Under the pieces are notes generated by a model, which worked only from the letters and a program-made list of their open reading frames with translations, did not search any database and was not told the DNA's origin. A stretch of 64,000 bases of DNA from positions 1-64,000 of the forward strand of contig JBDTNL010000012.1 in the NCBI GenBank assembly GCA_039933785.1. The letters run 5' to 3'. Position numbers and translations under genes: made by a program. Positions 51,934 to 61,645 of the stretch are shown piece after piece; the first letter of the stretch is position 1; every line of letters begins with the position of its first letter. This DNA is from JBDTNL01 sp039933785 (GTDB taxonomy: Bacteria > Acidobacteriota > Thermoanaerobaculia > Multivoradales > JAGPDF01).

Positions 51934-54129
51934 GTGAATCTACCGTCCGACTCCGCGCAGCCGCCGGCCGCGTCGGAACGGCTGTTGCGCCAGCAGGCCG
52001 TGCTGGCGGAGCTCACTAGTGGCCTCATTCGCAGCGAGGCGCCGGGCTTGACCGTGGCTGAGGTCCTCGCCGCGGCCGGGCAGGGTCTCGCAGTGCAGAG
52101 GGTCAGCCGATGGCATCTCTCCGCGGATGCCGAGCGGCTGCGCAGCGGCGAAGTCTGGAGCCGAGGTCCGACCATCGAGCTCGATCAGATCGAGCTGACG
52201 CTGGCGCTCGCGCCGGTGTATTTCGCGGCATTGGCGTCCTCGGAAGCGCTGGCGATCGCCGACGTCGCGAGCGATCGCCGGGCAGCAGAATTGCTGGGCG
52301 AGTACTTCCAGCCGCTTGGCATCGGGGCGAGCCTCGACGTGCCCATCCAGATCGGCGGCCGGCTGGAGGGGGTCCTCTGCTACGAGCACATCGGCCAGGG
52401 CCGCGACTGGAGTCCGGGCGATCAGCTGTTCGGGATCGCCATCGCGCACCTGCTGTCCCTGCTCGCGGAACGCGCGGGTAGGGCCGAAGTCGAACAGCGC
52501 TCGAGTTCCGAGCTCGAGGCACGGGTAACCCTGCGCACAGCCGAGCTCGAACAGGCGAACGAGGCGTTGCGGGAAAGTGAGCGCCGCCTGCGCCAGATCA
52601 TCGATCTGGTGCCGCACTACATCTTCGCCAAAGACGAGAACGGGCGTTTCCTGATCGTGAACCGCGCGGTCGCCGAGCTCAACGGCACCACGGTCGAGGC
52701 CATGCTCTCGGGATCGCTCGAGACGCTCGCCCGCTCGCCCGAGGAAGGCCGGCGCTACCTCGAAGAGGATCGCGAGGTGATCCGCAGCCGGCGGCCGAAG
52801 TTGATTCCCGAAGAGATCATGACCGATGCGGAGGGCCGCCCTCACATCGTGCGGACGATCAAGATTCCCTTCACGTTCCCCGGTACCTCGGGGGGCGCCG
52901 TACTAGGTGTCGCGACCGACATCACCGAGAGGAAACGGGCCGAGGCCGAGCGCGATCACCTCGAGCAGCAACTGCGCCGAGCGCAGAAGATGGAGGCGAT
53001 CGGCACGCTTGCCGGGGGCATCGCCCACGACTTCAACAACATCCTGACCTCGATCCTGGGATTTGCCGACCTGCTGAGCAAGCGCCTGGTTCAAGAGCCG
53101 GAGCCCTTGCACGACGTCGAGCAAATTACCCAAGCGGCGAAGCGCGCGAGCGACCTGGTGCGGCAGATCCTCACCTTCAGCCGGCAGCAACGGCAGAGCC
53201 GCTCGGTGATTCCGTTGCAGTCCACTCTCGAGGAGGCGCTGCGACTGCTGCGCGCGGCCATCCCGGCGAATATCGAGTTCGCGGTCTACATCGACCCCGA
53301 CGCTCCGCCGGTGCTCGCCGACGCCACGCAGATTCACCAGGTGATGATGAACCTCGGCGCCAACGCCGCCGCGGCCATGGAGAGTGGCATGGCAGCGCGG
53401 CTCGAGGTCGACTACCGGCCGTTCGAGGTCGATGCCGCGTTCGCTGGAGCCCACCCTGAGCTTCGTCCTGGCCCACACGTCTGCCTCTCGGTGCGGGACA
53501 ACGGCCACGGTATGGACCTCGCGACCGTTGACCGGGTGTTCGAGCCCTTCTTCACCACCAAGGATCCAACCCGGGGCACTGGTCTCGGGCTCGCCGTGGT
53601 GCACGGCATCGTGCGCGACCATGGCGGCGTCATCGTGGTCGAGAGCCGACCCGAATCCGGCACTCGGTTCCGCCTTTTCTTTCCCACCCACGCGGAATCG
53701 GCCGCTTCGGTGCCGCTCGAGCGCGCCGGCTTGCGGCGGGGGCGCGGCGAACGTGTGCTGTGCATCGACGACGAACCGGCAAACGCGCAGTTGCTCGACC
53801 GGATTTTGGTGACCCTGGGCTACGCGGTCGAGAGCTACACCTCAGCCACCGGGGCGCTAGCGGTATTCCGCTTGCGGCCGGACGCATTCGACCTGGTGAT
53901 CACCGATTTGACGATGCCCGTCATGAGCGGTGTCGAGTTGGCGATCGAAGCCATGGCGACCCGGCCCGACATCCCGGTGCTACTGATCACCGGTTTCTCG
54001 GATTCGATCAGCGAAGAAGACGCCCGTGAGGCCGGCCTGCGCGGCCTTCTGTTCAAGCCGTTCTCGCTCGAGTCTCTCGGCGAGTCGGTGGCGCGGTGCC
54101 TCGATCGGGTTCGGCTAGAGCACCGATAG
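51934..54129 (+). CDS. Hybrid histidine kinase: GAF, PAS, HisKA/HATPase and receiver domains
   Basis: 731 residues from GTG 51934; the frame is open upstream but runs antisense to the permease gene. A GAF domain (about 15-185), a short coiled coil and a PAS domain (about 215-330, IIDLVPHYIFAKDENGRFLI) precede a dimerisation domain with phospho-acceptor His in GGIAHDFNNILTS. The ATPase domain has NLGANAAAAM, DNGHGMD, FFTTKDPTRGTGLGLAVVHG. The receiver (about 605-725) has DDE, acceptor Asp in DLVITDLTMP and Lys in FKPF. No membrane segment, so it senses a cytoplasmic signal. A separate response regulator is not adjacent. Confidence 0.9.
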   Translation: MNLPSDSAQPPAASERLLRQQAVLAELTSGLIRSEAPGLTVAEVLAAAGQGLAVQRVSRWHLSADAERLRSGEVWSRGPTIELDQIELTLALAPVYFAALASSEALAIADVASDRRAAELLGEYFQPLGIGASLDVPIQIGGRLEGVLCYEHIGQGRDWSPGDQLFGIAIAHLLSLLAERAGRAEVEQRSSSELEARVTLRTAELEQANEALRESERRLRQIIDLVPHYIFAKDENGRFLIVNRAVAELNGTTVEAMLSGSLETLARSPEEGRRYLEEDREVIRSRRPKLIPEEIMTDAEGRPHIVRTIKIPFTFPGTSGGAVLGVATDITERKRAEAERDHLEQQLRRAQKMEAIGTLAGGIAHDFNNILTSILGFADLLSKRLVQEPEPLHDVEQITQAAKRASDLVRQILTFSRQQRQSRSVIPLQSTLEEALRLLRAAIPANIEFAVYIDPDAPPVLADATQIHQVMMNLGANAAAAMESGMAARLEVDYRPFEVDAAFAGAHPELRPGPHVCLSVRDNGHGMDLATVDRVFEPFFTTKDPTRGTGLGLAVVHGIVRDHGGVIVVESRPESGTRFRLFFPTHAESAASVPLERAGLRRGRGERVLCIDDEPANAQLLDRILVTLGYAVESYTSATGALAVFRLRPDAFDLVITDLTMPVMSGVELAIEAMATRPDIPVLLITGFSDSISEEDAREAGLRGLLFKPFSLESLGESVARCLDRVRLEHR

Positions 54130-54139
54130 ACTCCGCTCG

Positions 54140-55234
54140 ATGGACCGTCTCGAAGGGCTTCGCAAGCGCATCCGTCGTCTGGACGCCGCGCTCCTCGCAC
54201 TGGTGTCCGAGCGCATGGAGCTCGCGGTCGAGATCGGCGCCGCCAAACGCGATGCTGGCATTCCGTTGCGCGACTACGCGGTCGAGAAGCACGTGCTGGC
54301 GCGCGCGGCGGACACGGCGGTCGATCTCGGGCTGACGCCCGAGCTGTCGCGCTCTCTGACCGAGCTGCTGATCGAGGAGGCTTGCCGGTTGCAAGAGGAG
54401 CAGCACTTCTCCGGCTATTCGGGGGATGCCGAGACCATCCTCGTGATCGGCGGTGCGGGCCAGATGGGGCGATGGTTTGCGCGCTTTTTCGCGAATCAAG
54501 GCCACCGAGTGCGAGTGTTCGACCCGGTGGTCGAAGGAGCCGAGTTCACGGTCGCGAAGTCGCTCGCGGCGGGCCTCGACGGCGCCTCGCTCGCGGTGGT
54601 CGCGACCCCGCTCGGCCGAGTCGCCGAGGACATCGGGGCGGTAGTGGATGCCGGATTCAGCGGCACGTTGTGGGACATCGCGAGCCTCAAGAGCCATCTC
54701 AAGCCGGCGCTCGAACGGGCTCGGGAACGCGGTGTCGCGGTGACCAGCGTGCATCCGATGTTCGGGCCCGGCGCCCGTACGCTGTCGGGGCGCGTGGTCT
54801 GCGTCTGCGACTGCGGCGACGCGGCGGCGACCGCACGTGTCGAGGGCCTCTTCCGCGACACCGCGGCGACGTTGGTGCGCTTGTCGCTCGACGACCACGA
54901 TCGCGCCGCGGCGTACGTGCTCGGATTGTCGCACCTGGTCAACCTGGTCTTTGCCGACACGCTCGCGAAGAGCGGCTTGACGCGCACCGATCTCGAGGCC
55001 GTCGGGAGCACGACCTTCCAGTCACAAATGCGCACGACGACCAGCGTCGTGGTCAATAGCCCCGACCTCTACTACGACATTCAGCATCTGAATCCGTACA
55101 CCGGTGAGGTGCATCGGCGCCTCAGCCAGGTGCTCGAGGATTGGGTGGCGACGATTCACGCCGGAGACCGCGACGCGTTCGCTCGCGCCATGGTCGCCGG
55201 CCGCGCCTGGACAGAGAGTCCGCCCGAAGGATGA
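54140..55234 (+). CDS. tyrA: Bifunctional chorismate mutase / prephenate dehydrogenase
   Basis: 364 residues. The first 90 are a chorismate mutase of the AroQ type (MDRLEGLRKRIRRLDAALLA, RMELAVEIGAAKR, EKHVLARA). From 97 a prephenate dehydrogenase begins with VIGGAGQMGRWF (GxGxxG), then WDIASLKSHL, SVHPMFGPGA, and LGLSHLVNL. The layout equals E. coli TyrA (T-protein, 373 residues). It makes 4-hydroxyphenylpyruvate for tyrosine. Its stop overlaps the ATG of the next gene. Confidence 0.93.
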   Translation: MDRLEGLRKRIRRLDAALLALVSERMELAVEIGAAKRDAGIPLRDYAVEKHVLARAADTAVDLGLTPELSRSLTELLIEEACRLQEEQHFSGYSGDAETILVIGGAGQMGRWFARFFANQGHRVRVFDPVVEGAEFTVAKSLAAGLDGASLAVVATPLGRVAEDIGAVVDAGFSGTLWDIASLKSHLKPALERARERGVAVTSVHPMFGPGARTLSGRVVCVCDCGDAAATARVEGLFRDTAATLVRLSLDDHDRAAAYVLGLSHLVNLVFADTLAKSGLTRTDLEAVGSTTFQSQMRTTTSVVVNSPDLYYDIQHLNPYTGEVHRRLSQVLEDWVATIHAGDRDAFARAMVAGRAWTESPPEG

Positions 55235-57591
55235 TCTCGGCCATCGATCCCATGGTTGCTCTCGGCCTGTGCGCCGGCCTCATCGTCCTCCAGGTGCCCT
55301 TGAGAGGCCTCGCTCGATGTCTGGGCGGGCGGCTGCCCCTGGTGCTTTCGGCGCTTTCGGTGTTGTTGCCTCTGATCCTCCTCGCGCCGTGTTTCGATCG
55401 CGACCGCACCCTGGTGCCGACCGGCTATCTGCGCCAGGTCCTGCCCGGGGCGACGCTCGATGGGAAGTCGGACCTGCATGGCGATCAACTGAACGATGTG
55501 GTGCTGCAGATCCTGCCGTGGGAGCTCGAGGTGCGGAAGGCCTTTGCTCGCGGGCGGTTGGCGTTCTGGTCCGACACCCTGGATGGCGGCAGCAGCCCGT
55601 GGGTCAATCCACAAGCCGGTGTGCTCGCGCCGATTTCGCTCGCGGCGCGCCTTTTTCCATTCCGCTACTTCCTGATCGCCGCCCTGGCGTTCAAGCTCGC
55701 GATCGCGATCGCCGGCGCGGGGTTCCTCGCCCGACGGCTGGGAATGGGCACCGCGGCGGCGTCCATCGTCGCGGTGGGTTTCGGGCTCGGGGGCGGGATG
55801 CTCGGTTGGGCCCTCTTCCCGCTCAGCAGCACCCTCGCCTTCGTGCCCTGGCTCGTCGCGGGAACCCTGCGGCTAGTCCGCCGCCCCTCGTTCGCGGCGC
55901 TCTTGTCCACCGCGGTGGTCGCGGCGGCGGTGCTCTTGTCCGGGCATCCTGAGGTCGCTGCCGCGGGCGGGCTCTTCGCGGGGTTTCTCGGCGCCTTGGT
56001 CCTTCGCCGCGGTGCCGGGCTCTCGCGCCGCCTGGGGGCGCCGGCGTTGGCGGCGCTGCTCGGCTTTTGCCTCGCTGCGCCCCAGCTGCTGCCGTTTCTT
56101 GCCGCCCTCCCGGGAAGCCTGCGGGTTCGCGACCGCGCTCTCGCTTCGTCGTCGGGCGCGGCTCCTGAGTCGAGGGGTCCGGCAGAGACCAACGCCACGC
56201 TCTTCGTACAGGCGGTCGATGGCGAGGGGTTCGGGCGCCCGTACTCGCGCCCGGAGACTCTCTGGCCCATCACTTCGTCGAGCTACGCGGGCGCCGCCGC
56301 ATGGCTCGGTGTGGCGCTCGCACTGTTGGCGGCGCTCGATTGGCGACGCCGAAGGCTCCTCGTGCTCTGGCTGCTCGCGTTCTGGGGAGCGATCCTGGGA
56401 ATCTCCTCGATTCCCCTCGTGCTGCCACCGATCTTGCGGTGGATCTCGGTGCCTGAATACTCGCGGTTCGTGCCCGTGGCGGCACTCGCATTTTGCCTGG
56501 CGGGAGGATTCGGCTTCGATGCCCTGCTCAAGGGTCGAGTTCGTGCCCGGCGCGGGCTGCTCGCTCTCGCCGCCGCGATCGCGCTGGCGTTTTCCGTGCG
56601 ACGGTCAGAGCACGCGCAACTCTGCTGGGCGCTTCTGGCGGCGGCTACTCTGCTGGCTCTGCCTCGGGGCTTGCGCTGGCGGCAGGCGGCGGGAGCGATG
56701 TTGCTGGTCGCCGCCGTGGTGGACGGAGTCCGTTGGGGCCGCAACTTTCTGCCGCCCGGCGACCCCAAGTATCTCTATCCGCCGACGCCGGTGACGATCG
56801 CGCTCCAGCACGAGACCCAGCTCGGTGGACCGTGGAGGGTGGTCGGCAACAACTCGCTGGCGCCCGCCGCGCTGCTTTCGGTCTATGGGTTGGCCGACGT
56901 GAGACCGCACAATCCGTTGGTGCCGGCGGAGGTTCTCGCGCCGCTCGATGCGGCATTCGACTTCTCACCCAGCGAGTCGGAGTACTTCGGCATCTTCCAC
57001 CATCCCGACCACCCGCTGCTTTCGTTTCTCAACGTCCGCGCGCTGGTGTCGAATCCCTACATCGTCGAGCCGACGACAATGGTGCGCTGTGGCGGAGAGG
57101 TCTCGCCGCCCTACGAGGTGTGGTGCAATCTGCGCGCACTGCCGCGATGGTTCGTGCCCTCGGGATTCGATGCGGTGCCGAAGGCCGGGCTCGCGGCTTG
57201 GATTCGCGGCATGAGCGATCCGCGCCGCGTGGCCTTGCCGCCAGGTGAGGGCGACGACCTGGCCTTGCCTTCGCCAGACGCGGCGCTTCCCGATACGCAT
57301 CTGGTCGCGCTCACGCCAGGGCAGGTGACGCTTGATGTCGACGGCGAGGGCGAGCGCCTGCTCGCGAGCTCGGTACCCGGCCCCCGCGGCTGGCATGCGC
57401 GAGCGCCAGATGGACCGCCTCTGCGGCTGCTCTCGATCAACGGCGCCTACTTGGGAATCCGGGTGCCGCCGGGGGTACATCGCGTGGAGTTGCGCTACAT
57501 TCCGCCCGGATTGTTCGCCGGCTCGTTGCTCTGCTTTGCAGCGGTGGCGGCGTTGATCGGGCTCGGGTGGAACCGACGCCGCTGGGCCTAG
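55231..57591 (+). CDS. YfhO-like multi-spanning membrane protein
   Basis: 786 residues with about 13 membrane segments (mostly 8-60 and 145-500), a soluble region (500-755) and a final membrane segment before WNRRRWA. The segment HGDQLNDVVLQILPWELEVR and the VNPQAGVLAPISLA stretch, plus PPGVHRVELRYIPPGLFAGS at the end, match the YfhO family, which is GT-C-like and linked to lipoteichoic-acid or glycan modification. The ATG overlaps the tyrA stop (ATGA). Substrate unknown. Confidence 0.78.
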   Translation: MISAIDPMVALGLCAGLIVLQVPLRGLARCLGGRLPLVLSALSVLLPLILLAPCFDRDRTLVPTGYLRQVLPGATLDGKSDLHGDQLNDVVLQILPWELEVRKAFARGRLAFWSDTLDGGSSPWVNPQAGVLAPISLAARLFPFRYFLIAALAFKLAIAIAGAGFLARRLGMGTAAASIVAVGFGLGGGMLGWALFPLSSTLAFVPWLVAGTLRLVRRPSFAALLSTAVVAAAVLLSGHPEVAAAGGLFAGFLGALVLRRGAGLSRRLGAPALAALLGFCLAAPQLLPFLAALPGSLRVRDRALASSSGAAPESRGPAETNATLFVQAVDGEGFGRPYSRPETLWPITSSSYAGAAAWLGVALALLAALDWRRRRLLVLWLLAFWGAILGISSIPLVLPPILRWISVPEYSRFVPVAALAFCLAGGFGFDALLKGRVRARRGLLALAAAIALAFSVRRSEHAQLCWALLAAATLLALPRGLRWRQAAGAMLLVAAVVDGVRWGRNFLPPGDPKYLYPPTPVTIALQHETQLGGPWRVVGNNSLAPAALLSVYGLADVRPHNPLVPAEVLAPLDAAFDFSPSESEYFGIFHHPDHPLLSFLNVRALVSNPYIVEPTTMVRCGGEVSPPYEVWCNLRALPRWFVPSGFDAVPKAGLAAWIRGMSDPRRVALPPGEGDDLALPSPDAALPDTHLVALTPGQVTLDVDGEGERLLASSVPGPRGWHARAPDGPPLRLLSINGAYLGIRVPPGVHRVELRYIPPGLFAGSLLCFAAVAALIGLGWNRRRWA

Positions 57592-57619
57592 AACCCGGCA
57601 AACCAGCCCTCCGGGCCGA

Positions 57620-57625
57620 TATAAT
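57620..57625 (+). promoter_or_regulatory. Candidate -10 box for the E1 dehydrogenase gene
   Basis: A perfect TATAAT lies in the 54-base gap before the E1 gene, 20 bases ahead of its ATG. No good -35 box is seen at 16-18 bases upstream (CGGCAA), and the predicted start of transcription would fall close to the GGAAGGAG ribosome-binding site, leaving a very short leader. Confidence 0.3.
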
Positions 57626-57645
57626 TCCAGGGAAGGAGTCGGCCC

Positions 57646-60081
57646 ATGTCCGAAACCAGCACAGTCGCCGCCGCCCAGCCCGCCGCGATCTCGCGCGAGC
57701 GCGTGATGGCGGACTATCGCCTGGCGGTGCGCAGCCGTCAGGTCAGTTTGCTCGGCCGGCGCGAGGTCCTCACCGGCAAGGCCAAGTTCGGAATTTTCGG
57801 CGATGGCAAGGAAATCGCGCAGCTCGCGATGGCCGCCGCCTGGCGCCCGGGCGACTTCCGTTCCGGCTACTACCGCGACCAGACCCTGGCCTTCGCGCTC
57901 GGTATCGCGACCATCGACGAGTTCTTCGCGCAGCTCTATGCCGACCCGGACGTCAGCCGCGAACCGCATTCGGCCGGTCGCTCGATGAGCGCTCATTTCG
58001 GCACTCGTTGGCTCAACGCCGACGGCTCGTGGACCAACCAGACGCTGACCGCGAACACCTCGTCGGACGTCTCGCCCACTGGCTCGCAGATGCCTCGACT
58101 CGTGGGCCTCGCTCAGGCTTCGAAGCTCTATCGCCAGATCCCGGGTCTCGCCGAGGCGTGCCCTGGCTTCTCCCGGCCCGCGCATCCCGGTGACGAGATT
58201 GCCTGGGGGACGATCGGCAACGCCTCGTGCGCCGAGGGCATGTTCTGGGAATCGTTGAACGCCGCCGGCGTGCTGCAGGTGCCGATGCTGGTGTCGGTCT
58301 GGGACGACGGCTATGGCATCTCGGTGCCCAACGAACATCAGCTGACAGCCGGGCTCTCGCGCCTGGTCTCCGGTTTGGGCCGGGTGGAGGGCGAGCGCGG
58401 TTTCGATCTTTACCAGGTGCGCGGCTGGGACTATGTCGCGCTCCTCGAAACGTACCAATCGGCGGCCGAGCGTGTCCGTCGAGAGCACGTGCCGGCACTG
58501 GTGCACGTGGTCGAGATGACGCAACCGCAGGGCCATTCGACCTCGGGCAGTCACGAGCGCTACAAGTCTCGCGAGCGCTTGCAATGGGAAGAGGACTTCG
58601 ACCCGATCCGCAAGCTCCGCCAGTGGATGACGACCGAGAAGATCGCGACCGCTGTGGAGCTTGACGCGATCGACGAGGAAGAGACCAAAGCCGTGCGGGC
58701 CGCACAGCGGCGGGCTTGGGACGTCTTTCGCGCACCGGTTGACGCTCAGCGCGCCGAGGCGCTCTCGCTGATCGACGCGATCGCCGCGAGTTCTCCGGCG
58801 AAAGACACGGTGCAGAAGGTGCGCGACGGACTCGCCAGGCAACAAGCCGTGCCTCGCCGCGAGGTGATGGTGGCGGCGCGCGAGGTGCTCCTCGCCACCC
58901 GTGGGGAAGAAACGCCGGCTCGACGGGCGCTGATCAAGTGGCAGCGGAGTCTCGATTCAAAGACCGGCAAGCTCTACGCCTCACACTTGACCAGCGACTC
59001 TCCGCGCTCGCCGCTCGCCGTGCCGGTGGTGCCCGCGGAGTACGCGAGCGACCCTGCAGCGGTGGTGACCCTCAACGGCTTCGAGATCCTCAACGCCTGC
59101 TTCGATGCCGCCCTCGCTCGCTATCCCAATCTTCTCGCCCTGGGCGAGGACGTCGGTCAGCTCGGCGACGTCAACCAGGGCTTCGCCGGCCTGCAGGCGA
59201 AATACGGCGAGCTCCGCGTCGCCGACACCGGCATCCGCGAGATCACCATCCTCGGCCAGGCGATCGGTCTCGCCATGCGCGGCCTGCGCCCAATCGCCGA
59301 GGTGCAGTATCTCGACTACATCCTCTATTGCTTGCAGATCCTGTCCGATGATCTTGCGACCTTGCGCTGGCGGACCGCCGGCGGCCAGGCCGCACCCGTC
59401 ATCGTGCGCACGCGCGGCCACCGGCTCGAGGGCATCTGGCACTCGGGCTCGCCCATGGCCGGCGTACTCAATTTGGTGCGTGGCATTCACCTCTGCGTGC
59501 CGCGCAACATGGTGCAAGCCGCGGGTTTCTATAACACCTTGCTCCAAGGCGACGACCCGGCCATCGTGGTCGAAGTGCTGAACGGTTACCGCAACAAGGA
59601 ACGCCTGCCGAAGAACCTCTCTCGCTTCACCGTTCCGCTCGGTGTTCCTGAAGTGCTGCGCTCTGGCGCGGACGTCACGGTGGTCACCTACGGCGCCTGC
59701 TGCAAGCTGGCGCTCGAAACGGCCGAGCAGCTCGCCGGCGTGGGCATCGACACCGAAGTGATCGATGTGCAGACTCTGCTGCCGTTCGATCGTCACGGCG
59801 CGATCCTAGAATCGCTCAAGAAGACCAGCCGCATCCTCTTCCTCGACGAGGACGTGCCCGGCGGCGCTTCCGCCTACATGCTGCAGCAGGTGATCGACGG
59901 CCAAGGCGGTTTCGCCTGGTGCGACACCCCACCGCGGACGCTGGCCGCCAAGGCGCATCGGCCGGCGTACGGTTCGGACGGCGACTACTGGTCGAAGCCC
60001 AACCGGGAGACAATCTTCGAGGCCGTGTACGAATTGATGAACGAAGCGCAGCCGGCGAAGTTCCCGATCTTCTGGCGCTAG
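57646..60081 (+). CDS. 2-oxo acid dehydrogenase E1, fused alpha and beta subunits
   Basis: 811 residues; GGAAGGAG seven bases before the ATG. The N-terminal half is E1-alpha: GIFGDGKEIAQLAMAAAWRPGD, GTIGNASCAEGMFWESLNAA and VWDDGYGISVP contain the thiamine-diphosphate site. From about residue 460 E1-beta follows: LALGEDVGQLGDVNQGFAGL, DTGIREITILGQAIGLAMRG and the transketolase C-domain with DVQTLLPFD. The enzyme decarboxylates pyruvate or branched-chain oxo acids and passes acyl groups to E2. Fused forms occur in several phyla. No E2 or E3 gene is adjacent. Its end overlaps the convergent ABC gene by four bases. Confidence 0.9.
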   Translation: MSETSTVAAAQPAAISRERVMADYRLAVRSRQVSLLGRREVLTGKAKFGIFGDGKEIAQLAMAAAWRPGDFRSGYYRDQTLAFALGIATIDEFFAQLYADPDVSREPHSAGRSMSAHFGTRWLNADGSWTNQTLTANTSSDVSPTGSQMPRLVGLAQASKLYRQIPGLAEACPGFSRPAHPGDEIAWGTIGNASCAEGMFWESLNAAGVLQVPMLVSVWDDGYGISVPNEHQLTAGLSRLVSGLGRVEGERGFDLYQVRGWDYVALLETYQSAAERVRREHVPALVHVVEMTQPQGHSTSGSHERYKSRERLQWEEDFDPIRKLRQWMTTEKIATAVELDAIDEEETKAVRAAQRRAWDVFRAPVDAQRAEALSLIDAIAASSPAKDTVQKVRDGLARQQAVPRREVMVAAREVLLATRGEETPARRALIKWQRSLDSKTGKLYASHLTSDSPRSPLAVPVVPAEYASDPAAVVTLNGFEILNACFDAALARYPNLLALGEDVGQLGDVNQGFAGLQAKYGELRVADTGIREITILGQAIGLAMRGLRPIAEVQYLDYILYCLQILSDDLATLRWRTAGGQAAPVIVRTRGHRLEGIWHSGSPMAGVLNLVRGIHLCVPRNMVQAAGFYNTLLQGDDPAIVVEVLNGYRNKERLPKNLSRFTVPLGVPEVLRSGADVTVVTYGACCKLALETAEQLAGVGIDTEVIDVQTLLPFDRHGAILESLKKTSRILFLDEDVPGGASAYMLQQVIDGQGGFAWCDTPPRTLAAKAHRPAYGSDGDYWSKPNRETIFEAVYELMNEAQPAKFPIFWR

Positions 60082-60971
60082 TTCTTCCGCGCCTTGGCGG
60101 ACTGCATCAACCAGACGTAGCCATCTTCCAGGCTGGGCCGCGCGGCCTGGGCGTTCGGATGTCCTTCGATACTCCGGCCCACGAACCGGTACTGAATGCT
60201 ATCGCTGAGGTGAAGCATCGAGACGATGGTGAGGCCGTCTCTGGGCTCTACCATCTCCGTCGTTGTCACACTCCAGACATGACCCTCCGCGGCCTCGGTG
60301 AGTTCGGCCGGAGTTCCCCGAAACACCAGTCGCCCCTGCGACAGCACAGCGATATCACGGCAGGTCTGGCCGATGTCCTCGACAATGTGGGTGGAAAGAA
60401 TGACCGTTCGATCGCCCGCGAGCCTGACCAGCAAGTTGCGAAAGCGGATACGTTCCTCGGGATCGAGCCCGGCAGTGGGTTCGTCGACGATCAGCACCTT
60501 CGGATCGTTGACCAGAGCTTGCGCGATGCCAACACGGCGCTTCATGCCGCCGGAGAAGCCCTTGATCTTGCGCTCAGCAGAATCTTCGAGCGCGACCATC
60601 TTGAGCACCTCGGCGACTCGCTGTGCGCGCTGATGCCGGTCATCCATGCCCTTGAGGATCGCCATGTAGTCGACGAACTGCTCGGCCGTGAGCTCGAGAT
60701 ACATGCCGAGCTCCTGCGGCAGATACCCTAGGACGGACTTCGCGGCGCGCCTGCCGGCCTCGGTCGCCAGATTCTGCTCGGCGACGTGGAGCGTGCCCGC
60801 GCTCGGATGGACGATGCCGGCGAGGATTCGAATCAACGTGGTCTTGCCGGCACCGTTCGGGCCGAGCAGACCGAACATGCCGGGCCCGATGCGCATGTCG
60901 ACGCCGTCGAGAGCGCGGCTGGCCTTTCGGCCGCGGCCATACGTCTTGCAGATGCCGTTCACTTCGATCAT
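60078..60971 (-). CDS. ABC transporter ATP-binding protein
   Basis: 297 residues. Walker A GPNGAGKTT (38-45), the Q loop near LGYLPQELGMY, signature FSGGMKRRVGIAQAL, Walker B VLIVDEPTAGLD and the switch His in ILSTHIVED are present. It fits ABC-2 type exporters of the CcmA class (DrrA/NatA-like). The C-terminal extension of about 80 residues is common in this group. It follows two permease genes on the same strand, 14 bases apart from the nearer one. Confidence 0.92.
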   Translation of the reverse strand: MIEVNGICKTYGRGRKASRALDGVDMRIGPGMFGLLGPNGAGKTTLIRILAGIVHPSAGTLHVAEQNLATEAGRRAAKSVLGYLPQELGMYLELTAEQFVDYMAILKGMDDRHQRAQRVAEVLKMVALEDSAERKIKGFSGGMKRRVGIAQALVNDPKVLIVDEPTAGLDPEERIRFRNLLVRLAGDRTVILSTHIVEDIGQTCRDIAVLSQGRLVFRGTPAELTEAAEGHVWSVTTTEMVEPRDGLTIVSMLHLSDSIQYRFVGRSIEGHPNAQAARPSLEDGYVWLMQSAKARKN

Positions 60972-60985
60972 TCACATACTCCGCT

Positions 60986-61645
60986 CTAGAGAAACCGTTC
61001 CTGCCGGTGTAGCAGCGCCCACGCGCCAAGCAGAAGCGCCACCGAAACGACCAGCAAGACGACTCGGTTCATCAGCAGGTCATTTCCCGCGGACCCGAAG
61101 ACGCCCATGAACAGGAAGACGTACTTGCCGTTGAGCTCGAACCAGCTCTTCATCGTCAGTTGAACCAGCCAGAGAGCGCCCGCCAGGAACGCTCCTACCG
61201 CCGACTGCGCGCCAGCAAGCGATCCGAAGGTTGCGACCGCGATCAGGGCAAGGGTCGGAGTGAACCAGACGAGCTGGAGACCGAGGAGTCCTCCGAGCGG
61301 CGACAGATCGACGCGGAGCGCGTAGACAACGACCTCGAACCCCAGCGCCGATAGCGTTTGCACGCCGAGGATCAAGCCCAACCGCGTGCCGAGCGTCTCG
61401 GCTGCCGACAGCGGAGTCGCGAACCGCAGCTCGATGGCTGGGTCGTCGAGCACCGCATAGGCGGCTGCGATCCCGCCGAGCAGGGGCACCATGAATCCAA
61501 GATAAGCCCGGGCGAGGTTGAAACGGATCGCCGGATGTCGCATGAACACGCTGATGAAAACAAAGAGCGCCAGGAAGGCGATCGGGAACCACAACTGCTC
61601 TCGCCGATAGGTGAGCCAGGTGTATTTCAGCGCGGACCGATTCAT
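60986..61645 (-). CDS. ABC-2 type permease, six-span subunit
   Basis: 219 residues with about six membrane segments, starting MNRSALKYTWLTYRREQLWF. It has no recognised sequence motif but its position between an ABC ATPase and another membrane subunit, plus the short loops, identify it as a membrane partner. Its ATG overlaps the stop of the upstream permease (ATGA). Confidence 0.78.
   Translation of the reverse strand: MNRSALKYTWLTYRREQLWFPIAFLALFVFISVFMRHPAIRFNLARAYLGFMVPLLGGIAAAYAVLDDPAIELRFATPLSAAETLGTRLGLILGVQTLSALGFEVVVYALRVDLSPLGGLLGLQLVWFTPTLALIAVATFGSLAGAQSAVGAFLAGALWLVQLTMKSWFELNGKYVFLFMGVFGSAGNDLLMNRVVLLVVSVALLLGAWALLHRQERFL

Noticed and set aside
56965..58845. 626-codon frame antisense to the YfhO-like and E1 dehydrogenase genes
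   Set aside because: It spans two well-recognised genes and their intergenic region and has no domain features.
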